A DNA stretch of 64,000 nt from Alphaproteobacteria bacterium (GCA_024280895.1 JAJRPI010000072.1:1-64000); one strand, 5' to 3'. Counted from the stretch's first letter, positions 8,774-19,576 are shown. Notes: generated from the letters alone by a model not told the origin. Made by a program: numbers and translations.

Positions 8774-10942
8774 TTAGTCGTCTTTCTTGCGTTTACGCGT
8801 GTCCGTGCCTGCCTTTGCAACTTGCTCCGCCCTGGAGGCGGCCTCGCCGGCGTTGGATGGCAGCTCGCCTTTCAGTCTCAACTGCTCGCGCGCAGCGGCT
8901 CTTCGCAACTTGCTGGGGGATTTCTTCTTGGCAGCATCTTTGCCTTTTGGCTTGCCGGTCGAGCCTGCGGGTTTGAGGCGGCGCGCTTTGCCCCCTGGGC
9001 CTTTTGCGGAGCTGTCTCGTGGGTCCCATTTGGCCTGCGCTGGCTTGTCAGCTTTTGGCGCGGCTTTATGCGTGGATACTGCGTGCGGTTTCTCCTCGCT
9101 TGCGGGCCGCTGCTTGCGTGCTTCCTTGACCCATGCGGCGTCTTTTGGAGCTACCTCTTTTTTGGGACCATCCTGACGTGGCCGATCCTTTTTATCCCAT
9201 TCTTTTTTGGGAGCACGCTTTTTGAAATCGTCTTTTTGATCTCTGCGTTGAGGCTTTGAGCCTTCATATGGTTTCTTGTCACCATAGGGTTTTCGCTTGC
9301 CCTCTCTGGAGGGGGGCGCACGACGCCCTCCCTTGGGGGGACCATCCATGCGATTGATGACGATATTTTTTTCAACCGTCCTATCTGGACCAAGGGTCTC
9401 TAGAAACCGGTCAACGCATTTGGGATCGATCTCCACACTGGTTTCGCTTTGATCAATGCGGATCGCGCCAATATCGCGTTTGGTGATGCCCCCGGCGCGG
9501 CAGATCATTGGTAATAGCCAACGTGGTTCGGCATTTTGCTTGCGCCCGATCGACATGGAAAACCACACCCCATTGGCGAAATCATCGCGTCCACGCGACG
9601 AGCGCTCACCGCGACCACGTTCCATCGGGGCATTATCCAGCAATTCTTCTGGAGCCGTTTGCTCTTTGCGGTACAGGCGTACAAATGCAGCCGCAATCTG
9701 CTCGGCTCCGTGTTCAGAGAGCAATTTAGCCGCCAGAATCTGTTCTTTCTCATTGGCCTCTTCGCTTAAGCTACTGTCTTCCAGCAGGCGCTCATCGTCA
9801 CGCGCAATGATCTCTTCGATGGTTGGCGGCTTGGCCCATTGGGCTGTAATCTTGGCGCGCTGCAACAGACTTTCGGTGCGTCGGCGCTGATTATGAGGAA
9901 CAATGAGCGCGCAAACCCCCTTGCGTCCCGCGCGCCCCGTACGCCCGGAGCGATGCACGAGGCTCTCCTTGCTCTTTGGAATATCGGCGTGGATCACCAG
10001 CTCAAGATTTGGCAGATCAATGCCGCGCGCCGCCACATCGGTGGCGATACAAATTTGCGCCCGGCCATCGCGCATGGCCTGCAAGGCGTGCGAGCGCTCG
10101 TTCTGGCTCAATTCACCAGACAGAGCAACAACGGCAAAACCTCGATTTGAGAACCGTGAGGTCATATGGTTGACCGTGGCACGCGTCGAACAAAACACCA
10201 GTGCATTTTTTGGTTCAAAATAACGCAACACATTAACAATAGCATTTTCGCGATCATTGGGAGCAACCATCAAGGCCCGATATTCAATATCAAGATGCTG
10301 TTTTTCTTCAGATTTGGTAGAGACCCGCACGGCATCGCGCTGATAGCGCTTGGCCAGAGCGGCAATCGTGCGCGGCACGGTCGCGGAAAACATCAAGGTG
10401 CGCCGCTCCTCTGGCGCCGCACCAAGAATATATTCCAGATCGTCGCGAAAGCCCATATCGAGCATTTCATCAGCTTCATCCAGAATGATCGCACGCATCT
10501 CGCTCATATCAAGCGAGCCGCGCTCAATGTGATCGCGCAGCCGGCCGGGTGTACCAACAACGATATGAGCCCCTCGCGCCAGTTCACGGCGCTCGGTGCG
10601 CATATCCATGCCACCAACGCATGACGCACAAATGGCACCCGTACTCTCATAGAGCCATTCCAACTCACGCTTAACCTGCAATGCCAGCTCTCTGGTCGGC
10701 GCCACGGCGAGAGCCATAGGGGCCTTGACGCGTGCCAGTTTATCATCGCCTTGCAACAAGGTCGGGGCAATGGCAATGCCAAAGGCCACCGTCTTGCCAG
10801 AACCGGTTTGCGCCGATACCAGCAAATCCTTGTCAATGAGCTTTGGATCAAGCACCGCTTGCTGGACCGGGGTCAGCTCGCTATATCCACGTTTTGCGAG
10901 CGCTACACCGAGCGCTTCGACAACACCTTCAAATTCAGTCAT
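8774..10942 (-). CDS. DEAD-box ATP-dependent RNA helicase with DbpA-type RNA-binding domain and Lys-rich C-terminal tail
   Basis: 'SAQTGSGKTVAFGIA', 'PTRELALQV', 'DEADEMLDMGF', 'SATVPRTI', 'ATDVAARGIDLP', 'HRSGRTGRAGRKG'; then 'GAIRIDQSETSVEIDPKCVDRFLETLG' and a long K/P/R-rich tail. Confidence 0.95.
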   Translation of the reverse strand: MTEFEGVVEALGVALAKRGYSELTPVQQAVLDPKLIDKDLLVSAQTGSGKTVAFGIAIAPTLLQGDDKLARVKAPMALAVAPTRELALQVKRELEWLYESTGAICASCVGGMDMRTERRELARGAHIVVGTPGRLRDHIERGSLDMSEMRAIILDEADEMLDMGFRDDLEYILGAAPEERRTLMFSATVPRTIAALAKRYQRDAVRVSTKSEEKQHLDIEYRALMVAPNDRENAIVNVLRYFEPKNALVFCSTRATVNHMTSRFSNRGFAVVALSGELSQNERSHALQAMRDGRAQICIATDVAARGIDLPNLELVIHADIPKSKESLVHRSGRTGRAGRKGVCALIVPHNQRRRTESLLQRAKITAQWAKPPTIEEIIARDDERLLEDSSLSEEANEKEQILAAKLLSEHGAEQIAAAFVRLYRKEQTAPEELLDNAPMERGRGERSSRGRDDFANGVWFSMSIGRKQNAEPRWLLPMICRAGGITKRDIGAIRIDQSETSVEIDPKCVDRFLETLGPDRTVEKNIVINRMDGPPKGGRRAPPSREGKRKPYGDKKPYEGSKPQRRDQKDDFKKRAPKKEWDKKDRPRQDGPKKEVAPKDAAWVKEARKQRPASEEKPHAVSTHKAAPKADKPAQAKWDPRDSSAKGPGGKARRLKPAGSTGKPKGKDAAKKKSPSKLRRAAAREQLRLKGELPSNAGEAASRAEQVAKAGTDTRKRKKDD

Positions 10943-11115
10943 ATTGTTTCTTTCAAAATGTCTGGCGCGAAAGCGCGAGATCATCTTTAGGGGGGATTGT
11001 TCGCGGCATCATAGACCGATGAAGCGCATATTGGAAGAAATGATCATATCATCCTGAAAAGGCAAGCGATTTAACTGATATTTTGATTAATCACGGAGCG
11101 AACCCAATCCGCTTC

Positions 11116-11517
11116 TCAAGCCCATACGAGATGACGCAGGGCGGGTTTTGGTGTTTTATCGCCATAACGGCTGGAAGCTGAAGCCCGCGCATCCTTGCGG
11201 CGCACACTAGCAGCGTTTTTACCTTCATACTGACTTACCAACTGGGCTAAAAAAACCGATCGCGCCGCTACATTGGCGCGTTTTTCAAAGGCTGGCGGGG
11301 AGATGGAGCGCTCTGGCAAAACGGGGCGATCGGGTTGGCGCAAATCAGCAGAGGAATAAGCAAGTACTAATGCACCACCTTTACCCATTTTTTGCTGTTG
11401 TTTGCGCAAACTCATTTTATTTTGTTCCAATATGAAGCAATAATCGACGATTAAACTGTTCTCTTGCCCCAGATCTCGCAAAAACGGGGCCAAACTGCTC
11501 GGCTTGAGGAAAAACAA
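11116..11517 (-). CDS. Hypothetical protein
   Basis: 133-aa ORF (internal start at MSLRKQQQKM possible); composition (RANVAARSVFLAQLVSQYEGKNAASVRRKDARASASSRYG) looks like a real basic small protein; no strong family signal. Confidence 0.45.
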   Translation of the reverse strand: MFFLKPSSLAPFLRDLGQENSLIVDYCFILEQNKMSLRKQQQKMGKGGALVLAYSSADLRQPDRPVLPERSISPPAFEKRANVAARSVFLAQLVSQYEGKNAASVRRKDARASASSRYGDKTPKPALRHLVWA

Positions 11518-11661
11518 TCATTTCCCAATCGCCAAACCGGTTACCGAAATCTTAACCACTGACACCTATGGTTTTCAAGTTCCCTGCCTGTTGATGCCCT
11601 CGTATTGTGGAAAACAGCCACTCATATTGAGATCTGAAAAAATTGCTACATTGCCAGAGGC

Positions 11662-13416
11662 ATGACACCAATAAGAAAGACACCTACGCCGATGGCGCCA
11701 AAAAACGATCATCAAGCCGCCGGCGGATCCAAAGAAGCTGAATTCAGCCTCAATGCGATTTTGACCGCTGCTGGCGAAACGGCCTATTACTGGGACCTAA
11801 CCTCCGACCGCATCGTTTGGGCTCCCAATGCTCCCACCATTCTTAATGTCAAAGACATCAATCTTTTGCGCACTGGCTATAGCTTCGAAACTCTTATTTC
11901 GCAAGGCCTTACAAAATCGCGCCGCGACACACTGCTCGCAGCAAACCGCAAGCTAGACCAGCAAGACGCCCTGTTTTCCATTCAATATGCCCTTGGTAAA
12001 GGTGCAAACGGCAACCCAATCTGGATTGAAGATCACGGACGCTGGACCACCGATAACAATGGCAAGCCCACCGTCGTAAAAGGGGTGGTACGCTTGATTT
12101 GTGAGCGCTATGAAAAAGAACAAAAACTGGATTTCCTGTCACGCCATGACCAGCTCACCGGCCAAATCAATCGCGGCGAACTATGGGAAGCTATTTCTGA
12201 CGCCTTTTTGATCAGCGCTGAATCAGAGGACACTTACGCCTTGCTGGTTATTGGCATCAATAATCTGTTGATGATCAATGATGCTTTTGGATTTGATACT
12301 GGCGATGAGGTGATCGCAGCGATTGCCAGGCGATTGCGCTCGCAATTGCGCGACACCGATATTATCGGGCGTTTTTCCAGCAACAAGTTTGGACTATTGC
12401 TTACTGACACCAGCCCCGCTGCAATGGCTGGTACCGCTGAACGCCTGCTACGCTCGATCCGCGATGAAGTCATCGAGACCAGTCTTGGCCCTGTTGCGGT
12501 GACCATTTCCATTGGTGGCATTATGGTCCCCGAACAGGCTGATAACGTTTCTGAAGCCTTTGGTTTTGCGCTCGAATCCCTCGCCAAAGCCAAAGCCAAA
12601 TCCTATGATCTGTTTGTAGCCTTTGATCCAAGCGAAGACAAAAAAGAAATTCGCAAACGTAACCGCGACATCGCAGATGAACTGATCCTCGCTCTTCGCC
12701 AGCAGCGTCTGGTTCTGGCCCTGCAGCCGATCGTGCACTCTGATACGCTAAAAACAGAAATCCATGAATGTCTTTTACGTATCAAAAAACCCAATGGAGA
12801 AATCGTTTCGGGCGGCGACTATATTCCAGTGGCCGAAAAACTCGGCCTCATTCGCCTTGTCGATTACCGCGTGCTGGAACTGGCCATTGATGTGGCGCAT
12901 CATCACCCCGAACTGACCTTGACCATTAATGTCTCTGGCCTCACCGCCACCGATAATAACTGGCTGGATTTGCTAAGATCTTTGACAAAGGGCGATCTCT
13001 CCTTGACCAATCGCCTGATTATCGAGATCACGGAAACCGCCGCCATTCAAGACGTCGAAGAAAGCTGCCTGTTTGTCAAGCGCGTCAAGGAACTTGGCTG
13101 CCGGGTCGCCATGGATGATTTTGGCACGGGATATAACTCGTTCCGCAATCTGCAATTGCTTGGCATTGATATGGTCAAGATTGATGGCTCTTTTATCGAG
13201 AATATGCTCGAAAACAAAGATGATCAGCTATTTGTCAAACTGCTCGCCGATCTTGCCAATGCCTTTGATCTGGAAATGGTCGCCGAATGTGTCGGGGACG
13301 AAAAAACCATCAATATGCTGCGTGATATGGGTGTCAAATATCTGCAAGGCTATCATCTGGGCAAACCTATCCTTGCCTTGCCCGAAGAATATCGCAAAAC
13401 TCGAGACCAGGAATAG
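11662..13416 (+). CDS. PAS-like / degenerate GGDEF / EAL domain protein (putative c-di-GMP phosphodiesterase)
   Basis: GGDEF position reads 'GRFSSNKFGLLL' (degenerate); EAL 'ALQPIVHSDTLKTEIHECLLRI', 'IIEITETA', 'MDDFGTGYNSFRNLQLLGIDMVKIDGSFI', 'VAECVGDEKT', 'LQGYHLGKP'. No evident TM segments. Confidence 0.9.
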   Translation: MTPIRKTPTPMAPKNDHQAAGGSKEAEFSLNAILTAAGETAYYWDLTSDRIVWAPNAPTILNVKDINLLRTGYSFETLISQGLTKSRRDTLLAANRKLDQQDALFSIQYALGKGANGNPIWIEDHGRWTTDNNGKPTVVKGVVRLICERYEKEQKLDFLSRHDQLTGQINRGELWEAISDAFLISAESEDTYALLVIGINNLLMINDAFGFDTGDEVIAAIARRLRSQLRDTDIIGRFSSNKFGLLLTDTSPAAMAGTAERLLRSIRDEVIETSLGPVAVTISIGGIMVPEQADNVSEAFGFALESLAKAKAKSYDLFVAFDPSEDKKEIRKRNRDIADELILALRQQRLVLALQPIVHSDTLKTEIHECLLRIKKPNGEIVSGGDYIPVAEKLGLIRLVDYRVLELAIDVAHHHPELTLTINVSGLTATDNNWLDLLRSLTKGDLSLTNRLIIEITETAAIQDVEESCLFVKRVKELGCRVAMDDFGTGYNSFRNLQLLGIDMVKIDGSFIENMLENKDDQLFVKLLADLANAFDLEMVAECVGDEKTINMLRDMGVKYLQGYHLGKPILALPEEYRKTRDQE

Positions 13417-13430
13417 GCCGCCCCCGAAAA

Positions 13431-13709
13431 TCAATCCGTTTCAAATTCCAGATATTGTTCCGGCACTTCCAGATCCTCACCGCACCCAGCTTCAACAATA
13501 TACATCAAGCAGCCGATGGGCTCGTCAAACTTTTGCGCAATGGCCTCATCTTTGACAACAAAAAAACCGCAAATATCGCCAGATTCAATGGCCAGATATT
13601 TGTCCGGTGCGTTAGCCTTGACCCAAACATAGTCTCCTAATTCAAACTTTTGGTTCACCGGCTCCTCTTTGGTCATCGTCAATCTCCCGCTGGCATGAAT
13701 TTTACTCAT
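13431..13709 (-). CDS. Hypothetical protein (92 aa)
   Basis: ORF overlaps mutS stop by ATGA (13706-13709); alternative start at MTKEEPVNQKFELGDYVWVKANAPDKYLAIESGD. Confidence 0.65.
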   Translation of the reverse strand: MSKIHASGRLTMTKEEPVNQKFELGDYVWVKANAPDKYLAIESGDICGFFVVKDEAIAQKFDEPIGCLMYIVEAGCGEDLEVPEQYLEFETD

Positions 13710-16405
13710 GGCTTGTCTTCCAGATCTTTTAGCGCATAGAGCGCATCAAGGGCCTCTTTGGGGGTCAGCTCATCAAGATGCAGCTCTTTGAACGCAAGCT
13801 CCAGAGCGCTGTCATTGGCACTTGGGCCTACGCTTTTAGGGCGCGTTGCGGCAAACAGGGGCAGCTCTTCAATCATCTCCGCTGGTTTTTTACGATCACT
13901 TGCCTGCTCAAGCAAAGCCAGAACCTGCGACGCGCGAGCAATCACACTGACAGGCAATCCCGCCAGACGCGCCACCTGAATACCGTAAGAGCGATCCGCC
14001 GTGCCAAAATTCACCTTGTGCAAAAAAATGATCTCGTCCCGCCATTCCTTGACCGATACCGTCACATTGGCGGCCCGCGCCAGCTTTTGTGTGAGCGCCG
14101 TCAGTTCATGATAGTGGGTGGCAAACAGGGCGCGGCATTTATTAATCTCGTGCAGATGTTCGATGGTCGCCCAAGCAATTGACAAACCATCATAGGTCGC
14201 CGTCCCACGGCCGATTTCATCCAGAATAACCAGGGATCGCTCGCTGGCCTGATTAAGAATGGCGGCGGTTTCCACCATCTCCACCATAAAGGTCGAGCGC
14301 CCGCGCGCCAGATCATCTGAAGCCCCAACCCGTGAGAACAACCGATCGACGAGGCCGATATGGGCGTTGTTTGCAGGCACAAAACAACCCGCCTGCGCCA
14401 TCACGACGATCAAGGCATTTTGCCTCAAGAAGGTCGATTTACCCGCCATATTGGGGCCGGTCAGCACCCATAGACGGCCCCGCATATCATCGCGGTCCCC
14501 TTCGGCAAGCACACAATCATTTTCAATAAATGGCCCGTCATTTTCCTTCACCAAAGCATGTTCAACAACGGGATGACGGCCCCCATCAACAGCAAAGGCC
14601 AAACTATCATCAATCTTTGGGCGCACATGGCTTTGCTCTTCGGCCAGTTGCGACAAACCCCCATAGACATCCAGTTCCGCCAGCCCATGAGCGGCCGCGC
14701 CAATCACCGCTTGCGCCGCCAGAATATTATTTGTGAGATCACTGAACAGATCCAGTTCAATGGCCAGTGCGCGCTCACGTGCTGTGGTGATCTCTTGCTC
14801 GGCCTTGGATAATTCAACCGTTGTAAACCGAACCGCATTGGCCAGTGTCTGCCGGTGCACATATGTTTCGCTCAAGGGCGGCTCCATCAAGCGCTGGCCA
14901 TTGATGGCTGTCACCTCGATAAAGAAACCAAGCACATTATTGTGGCGTACTTTGAGGCTCTTAATATCGGTATCTTTTGCATATTTGGTTTGCAGTTCCG
15001 CAAGCACCTGACGACTTTCATCGCGCAAGCGGCGCACTTCATCCAGTTCAGGTCGATAGCCCTCAGCGATAAAGCCGCCTTCACGCGTCAAAATTGGCAA
15101 TTCGTCCACCAGCGCACGCGACAATTCATCGAGCAATCGCTCATCCAGTGCGCCAAGACGCGTGACAATGTTCGTCAAGGTTTCTGGCAAACCGATGCAC
15201 TGCGACAAACGTGAGGCGATATTGGCGGCTTGCGCCAGCCCTTTCAAAACCACGCCCAGATCCCGCGGCCCACCGCGCGCCACAGAAAGCCGTGCAATGG
15301 CACGCGCCATATCAGGAGTAGATTTGAGCTGGGCCCGCACATCATCGCGCAACCTTGTATCCTCAAACAAAAACGAAACGCCATCAAGGCGGCGCTCGAT
15401 CAGATCAACCTCCATCAAGGGGGCGGACAAACGTGAAGCCAGCTCCCTTGACCCTGCCCCCGTCAAGGTCCGGTCCATTGTGCCGAGCAGGCTGACGCGC
15501 CGATCTCCTTTTAGTGAAGACAATAATTCGAGATTGATACGGGTGGCAGCATCAATCACCATCGTGCCTTGCCTACTACGTCGGCGCGGCACGCCAAGCA
15601 CTGGAAAATGCTCGATCTGGGTGAGTTCCACATAACGTAACAGAGCAGCCGTCGCGGCGAGTTCAAGGCGCGAAAAAGCTCCAAAACCATCGAGCGCCCC
15701 CACCTGCAAATGCTTTTTTAACTGAGCGGTACCGGTGCGGCTGTCAAATGAGATGGCCGGTTGGGGTGACAAGGTGGCATTGATCTGGGTGGCGATGGCA
15801 TCTAGATCAAGCGCACTCTGGCTGCCTGCCAGCTCCTTGTCAGAGAGCAGTATCTCACGCGGCATCAAGCGTACCAGCTCGCCTGACAGATCCGCCACGC
15901 CAGACAAGCAGATTTCGAAATCGCCCGTTGAAATATCAAGAGAAGCAAGCGCCACCTGATCGCTGCTTTTACCGCGAAAAATCGCCGTCAGAAAATTGTT
16001 GGCGCTATTGTCCAGCAGATTTTCTTCAGTGATGGTGCCAGGGGTAACAAGGCGCACCACATCGCGCTGCACCACCGCCTTGGCGCCGCGCTTTTTAGCC
16101 TCGGCTGGATCTTCCATCTGCTCGCAAACCGCGATCTTGAAGCCAGCTTTAATGAGTTTTTGCAAATAACCATCGGCAGCCCGCACCGGCACCCCGCACA
16201 TGGGGATGGCTTCCCCCATATGCTTGCCTCTGGTGGTCAAGGTGATACCTAGGGCCTGCGAGGCAATTTCCGCATCACCAAAAAACAGCTCATAGAAATC
16301 CCCCATCCGGTAGAATAAAAGACTATCCAGATTAGCCGCCTTGATCTCCAGAAACTGCGCCATCATGGGCGTCGTCTGGGCGTCAGTTTTTTTTGCTACA
16401 GTCAT
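13706..16405 (-). CDS. mutS: DNA mismatch repair protein MutS
   Basis: 'LLFYRMGDFYELFFGDAEIAS', 'TGPNMAGKSTFLRQNALI', 'ILDEIGRGTATYDGLSIAWA', 'CRALFATHYHELT'. Confidence 0.97.
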   Translation of the reverse strand: MTVAKKTDAQTTPMMAQFLEIKAANLDSLLFYRMGDFYELFFGDAEIASQALGITLTTRGKHMGEAIPMCGVPVRAADGYLQKLIKAGFKIAVCEQMEDPAEAKKRGAKAVVQRDVVRLVTPGTITEENLLDNSANNFLTAIFRGKSSDQVALASLDISTGDFEICLSGVADLSGELVRLMPREILLSDKELAGSQSALDLDAIATQINATLSPQPAISFDSRTGTAQLKKHLQVGALDGFGAFSRLELAATAALLRYVELTQIEHFPVLGVPRRRSRQGTMVIDAATRINLELLSSLKGDRRVSLLGTMDRTLTGAGSRELASRLSAPLMEVDLIERRLDGVSFLFEDTRLRDDVRAQLKSTPDMARAIARLSVARGGPRDLGVVLKGLAQAANIASRLSQCIGLPETLTNIVTRLGALDERLLDELSRALVDELPILTREGGFIAEGYRPELDEVRRLRDESRQVLAELQTKYAKDTDIKSLKVRHNNVLGFFIEVTAINGQRLMEPPLSETYVHRQTLANAVRFTTVELSKAEQEITTARERALAIELDLFSDLTNNILAAQAVIGAAAHGLAELDVYGGLSQLAEEQSHVRPKIDDSLAFAVDGGRHPVVEHALVKENDGPFIENDCVLAEGDRDDMRGRLWVLTGPNMAGKSTFLRQNALIVVMAQAGCFVPANNAHIGLVDRLFSRVGASDDLARGRSTFMVEMVETAAILNQASERSLVILDEIGRGTATYDGLSIAWATIEHLHEINKCRALFATHYHELTALTQKLARAANVTVSVKEWRDEIIFLHKVNFGTADRSYGIQVARLAGLPVSVIARASQVLALLEQASDRKKPAEMIEELPLFAATRPKSVGPSANDSALELAFKELHLDELTPKEALDALYALKDLEDKP

Positions 16406-16607
16406 AGGCCCCCATCAAAGCACGTCCTTTATTGCCAACTCTTAACCTATTGGGGGCAGCAACAAAAAGAGAAAAACAAAAAAGCTGCAAGCGGTGCCAG
16501 AGATAATTAATCTCATGGCTTCTCAATGGTTGAGCTTTCCACAGGCTGGTCCTATGGTGGCTGCGATTAGATTGATAAAAAAGCCAATAATTATACGCGA
16601 GAACATT

Positions 16608-18887
16608 ATGCCATCACGCAAAGACAAACTTGGATGTACCGACGAAGACGCCCTTAATTTCCATACCATGCACGGCAAACCGGGCAAGCTGGAAATCTGC
16701 CCGACAAAGCCCATGGCAACGCAACGCGATTTATCGCTTGCCTATTCCCCAGGCGTCGCGGCCCCGGTGCGGGCCATAGCGGCGGATCCTGGCAAAGCCT
16801 ATGACTATACCAATAAGGGTAATCTCGTTGCCGTCATCACCAATGGCACCGCTATTCTTGGCCTTGGTGATCTGGGGGCATTGGCCTCCAAGCCGGTGAT
16901 GGAGGGCAAGGCCGTCTTGTTCAAGCGCTTTGCAGATGTCGATAGTATCGATATTGAAGTGGATACCAAAGACGCCGAACAGTTTATCAATTCGGTACGC
17001 TATCTGGGCCCAAGTTTTGGCGGCATTAATCTCGAAGATATCAGTGCGCCCGATTGCTTCATCATCGAACAAAAACTGCGCGAAGTGATGGATATCCCGG
17101 TTTTTCATGACGATCAGCATGGCACGGCGATTATCTCGGCTGCCGGCCTCATCAATGCCATTGACCTCACTGGACGCAATATCAAAGACATTCGCATGGT
17201 CGTAAACGGCGCGGGAGCTGCCGCTATTGCCTGCATTGAGCTGGCCAAAAGCATGGGCGTACCCCACCAGAATGTGACGCTATGTGATAGCAAGGGGGTC
17301 ATCTACAAAGGGCGCCAGGAGGGCATGAACCAATGGAAATCAGCCCATGCCATTGAAACCGACGACCGTACGCTGGAAGAAGCTATGACCGGCGCTGACG
17401 TGCTGTATGGCCTCTCGGTGGCCGGAGCTATCTCGGCTGAAATGGTGGATAAAATGGCGCAGCGGCCGATTATTTTCGCAATGGCCAATCCCGATCCTGA
17501 AATCACCCCTGAAGAAGTGCTGGCGGTCCGCCCTGACGCTATCATGGCAACCGGGCGCTCGGACTATCCCAATCAGGTCAATAATGTGCTGGGCTTTCCC
17601 TATATTTTTCGCGGTGCCCTCGATGTACGGGCCAGCGCCATCAATGACGCCATGAAAATTGCCGCCGCCCAGGCCCTCGCCGAACTGGCGCGCGAAGATG
17701 TGCCAGACGAAGTGGCCGTCGCCTATCAGGGAGAGCGTCCTCATTATGGCCCGGAATATATTATTCCAGCCCCGTTCGACCCCCGCCTGATCGCAAAAAT
17801 TCCCGCAGCTGTGGCGCGAGCTGCCATGGACACCGGTGTCGCCAGAAAACTGATCATTGATATGGACGCCTATGAAGCGCGCCTGTCAGCACGCCTTAAT
17901 CCCGCCGCCTCAACCCTGCAATCGATCTTTGCCAAGGTCAGACGCGACCCCAAACGAGTGGTGTTTGCTGAAGGGGAAGAAGAACAGGTGGTACATGCCG
18001 CCTATGCCTTTTTAAATGCCGGGCTCGGCCAGCCGGTGCTCGTTGGACGCGCTGAAAAAATCGAACAAGCCTTTGAAAAGGCCGGTATCAAGCGCCCGCA
18101 AGAAATCGAAATCCAAACGGTGGAAGCGGGAGAGAGCAACAAGCAATATGTTGATTTTTTCTATGAGCGTAACTGGCGCAAAGGCTTCCTTTACCGCGAT
18201 TGCGCCCGTCTGGTGCGCCTTGACCGTAACGTATTCTCTTCTTGCATGGTGGGCATGGGCCATGCCGACGCCATGATCACCGGCCTCACCCGCAACTGGT
18301 ATATCTCCTATAAAAATGTCCAATATGCTCTTGATCCAAAACCGGGCCGCACAGTTATTGGCGTCACCTTGGTGATCAATAAGGGGCGCACCGTGTTGCT
18401 GGCGGACACCGCTATTCACGAGACCCCCAGCCCAGAGCAGCTCGCTGATATCGCCATCGAGGCCGCCAGGGCGGCCCGCCGCTTTGGTTATGAACCTCGC
18501 GTGGCTCTTCTGGCTTATTCAACTTTTGGTTATCCCAAAGGACAAAGCGCCGGGCGTATGAAAGAGGCCATTAAAACCCTCGATCAGCGCGGCGTCGACT
18601 TCGAATATGACGGGGAAATGGCCGCCGACGTGGCCCTGTCTGCCGAGGCCATGTCACTCTATCCCAATTGCCGCTTGTCCCAGCCCGCCAATGTATTGAT
18701 TATGCCGGGGTGGAACTCGGCCTCTGTTTCCATGAAAATGCTGGAGACCCTTGGCGGTAGCACCGTCATTGGTCCAATGCTGGTGGGACTGGAAAAACCG
18801 GTGCAAATCGCCAAATTTGGAGCAAGTGATAGCGACCTGGTTAATCTGGCCGCCATTGCCGCCTATGACGCCGCGGACAAATCCTGA
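16608..18887 (+). CDS. maeB: NADP-dependent malic enzyme with C-terminal phosphotransacetylase-like domain
   Basis: Start MPSRKDKLGCTDEDALNFHTMHGKPGKLEICPTKPMATQRDLSLAYSPGVAAPV; malic enzyme core 'VFHDDQHGTAIISAAGLINA', then PTA-like 'RRDPKRVVFAEGEEEQVVHAAYAF'. Confidence 0.93.
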   Translation: MPSRKDKLGCTDEDALNFHTMHGKPGKLEICPTKPMATQRDLSLAYSPGVAAPVRAIAADPGKAYDYTNKGNLVAVITNGTAILGLGDLGALASKPVMEGKAVLFKRFADVDSIDIEVDTKDAEQFINSVRYLGPSFGGINLEDISAPDCFIIEQKLREVMDIPVFHDDQHGTAIISAAGLINAIDLTGRNIKDIRMVVNGAGAAAIACIELAKSMGVPHQNVTLCDSKGVIYKGRQEGMNQWKSAHAIETDDRTLEEAMTGADVLYGLSVAGAISAEMVDKMAQRPIIFAMANPDPEITPEEVLAVRPDAIMATGRSDYPNQVNNVLGFPYIFRGALDVRASAINDAMKIAAAQALAELAREDVPDEVAVAYQGERPHYGPEYIIPAPFDPRLIAKIPAAVARAAMDTGVARKLIIDMDAYEARLSARLNPAASTLQSIFAKVRRDPKRVVFAEGEEEQVVHAAYAFLNAGLGQPVLVGRAEKIEQAFEKAGIKRPQEIEIQTVEAGESNKQYVDFFYERNWRKGFLYRDCARLVRLDRNVFSSCMVGMGHADAMITGLTRNWYISYKNVQYALDPKPGRTVIGVTLVINKGRTVLLADTAIHETPSPEQLADIAIEAARAARRFGYEPRVALLAYSTFGYPKGQSAGRMKEAIKTLDQRGVDFEYDGEMAADVALSAEAMSLYPNCRLSQPANVLIMPGWNSASVSMKMLETLGGSTVIGPMLVGLEKPVQIAKFGASDSDLVNLAAIAAYDAADKS

Positions 18888-18904
18888 GAGTAAAACCTGC
18901 GCCA

Positions 18905-19576
18905 ATGCCTCTTATCGTTTATGACGCAAAATACACAGACGCGAACGGAGCGGAGACAACCACCATCTGCAATGATGGAACCTTATTGCAGATGACACTG
19001 CGCGGGGTGGAATTTTTGGGGCAGGACTATGATCAGTTCTACCCTGCCAAGAAGATCGATGCCCATCGGTTAGAATCATTCGTCCTGAACAATGGGGATC
19101 TGTGCTCTTGCACCCTCAACTGGCAGGTCCCCATACCAATCCTTGATCATGGCACCAAAGCTCAAGGGGTGCTGGATCTCAAACTTGTCCTTGGTGAGCC
19201 AACAACCAATGGGGGCCTTGATCAAGAAGAGCTGGCGATCGCGCTTGCTTACAAAGATCAACAATTCAAAAGCGCGCGGACATTTGGCTATTTCGAGCAG
19301 GCCCTGCTTGATCTGGGAGCCAGACTTCCCGCCAATGTCGAACTCAAATCCTGCTTCACCTGCCAATATTCAGATTACAGCCCGTTTGGCAACGGCCTGT
19401 TTGGAGACATGTTGTGTTTTCGTAAGCACAAACAAGACTATCTGACGATCAAAAACAAGCTTGATCTTCTTGAGTTTCTCGATCTCCACCCGATCTCTCA
19501 AGAACAAAATACGCAAGAAACAGGGCTGTGCCGGGAGTTCTCAAAACGCCGAACCGGTACAGGCTATCGCGGCTAA
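18905..19576 (+). CDS. DUF6304-like protein of unknown function
   Basis: 'CFTCQYSDYSPFGNGLFGDMLCFRKHKQDYLTIKNK' and C-terminal 'LCREFSKRRTGTGYRG' resemble the DUF6304 signature as I recall it. Confidence 0.6.
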   Translation: MPLIVYDAKYTDANGAETTTICNDGTLLQMTLRGVEFLGQDYDQFYPAKKIDAHRLESFVLNNGDLCSCTLNWQVPIPILDHGTKAQGVLDLKLVLGEPTTNGGLDQEELAIALAYKDQQFKSARTFGYFEQALLDLGARLPANVELKSCFTCQYSDYSPFGNGLFGDMLCFRKHKQDYLTIKNKLDLLEFLDLHPISQEQNTQETGLCREFSKRRTGTGYRG

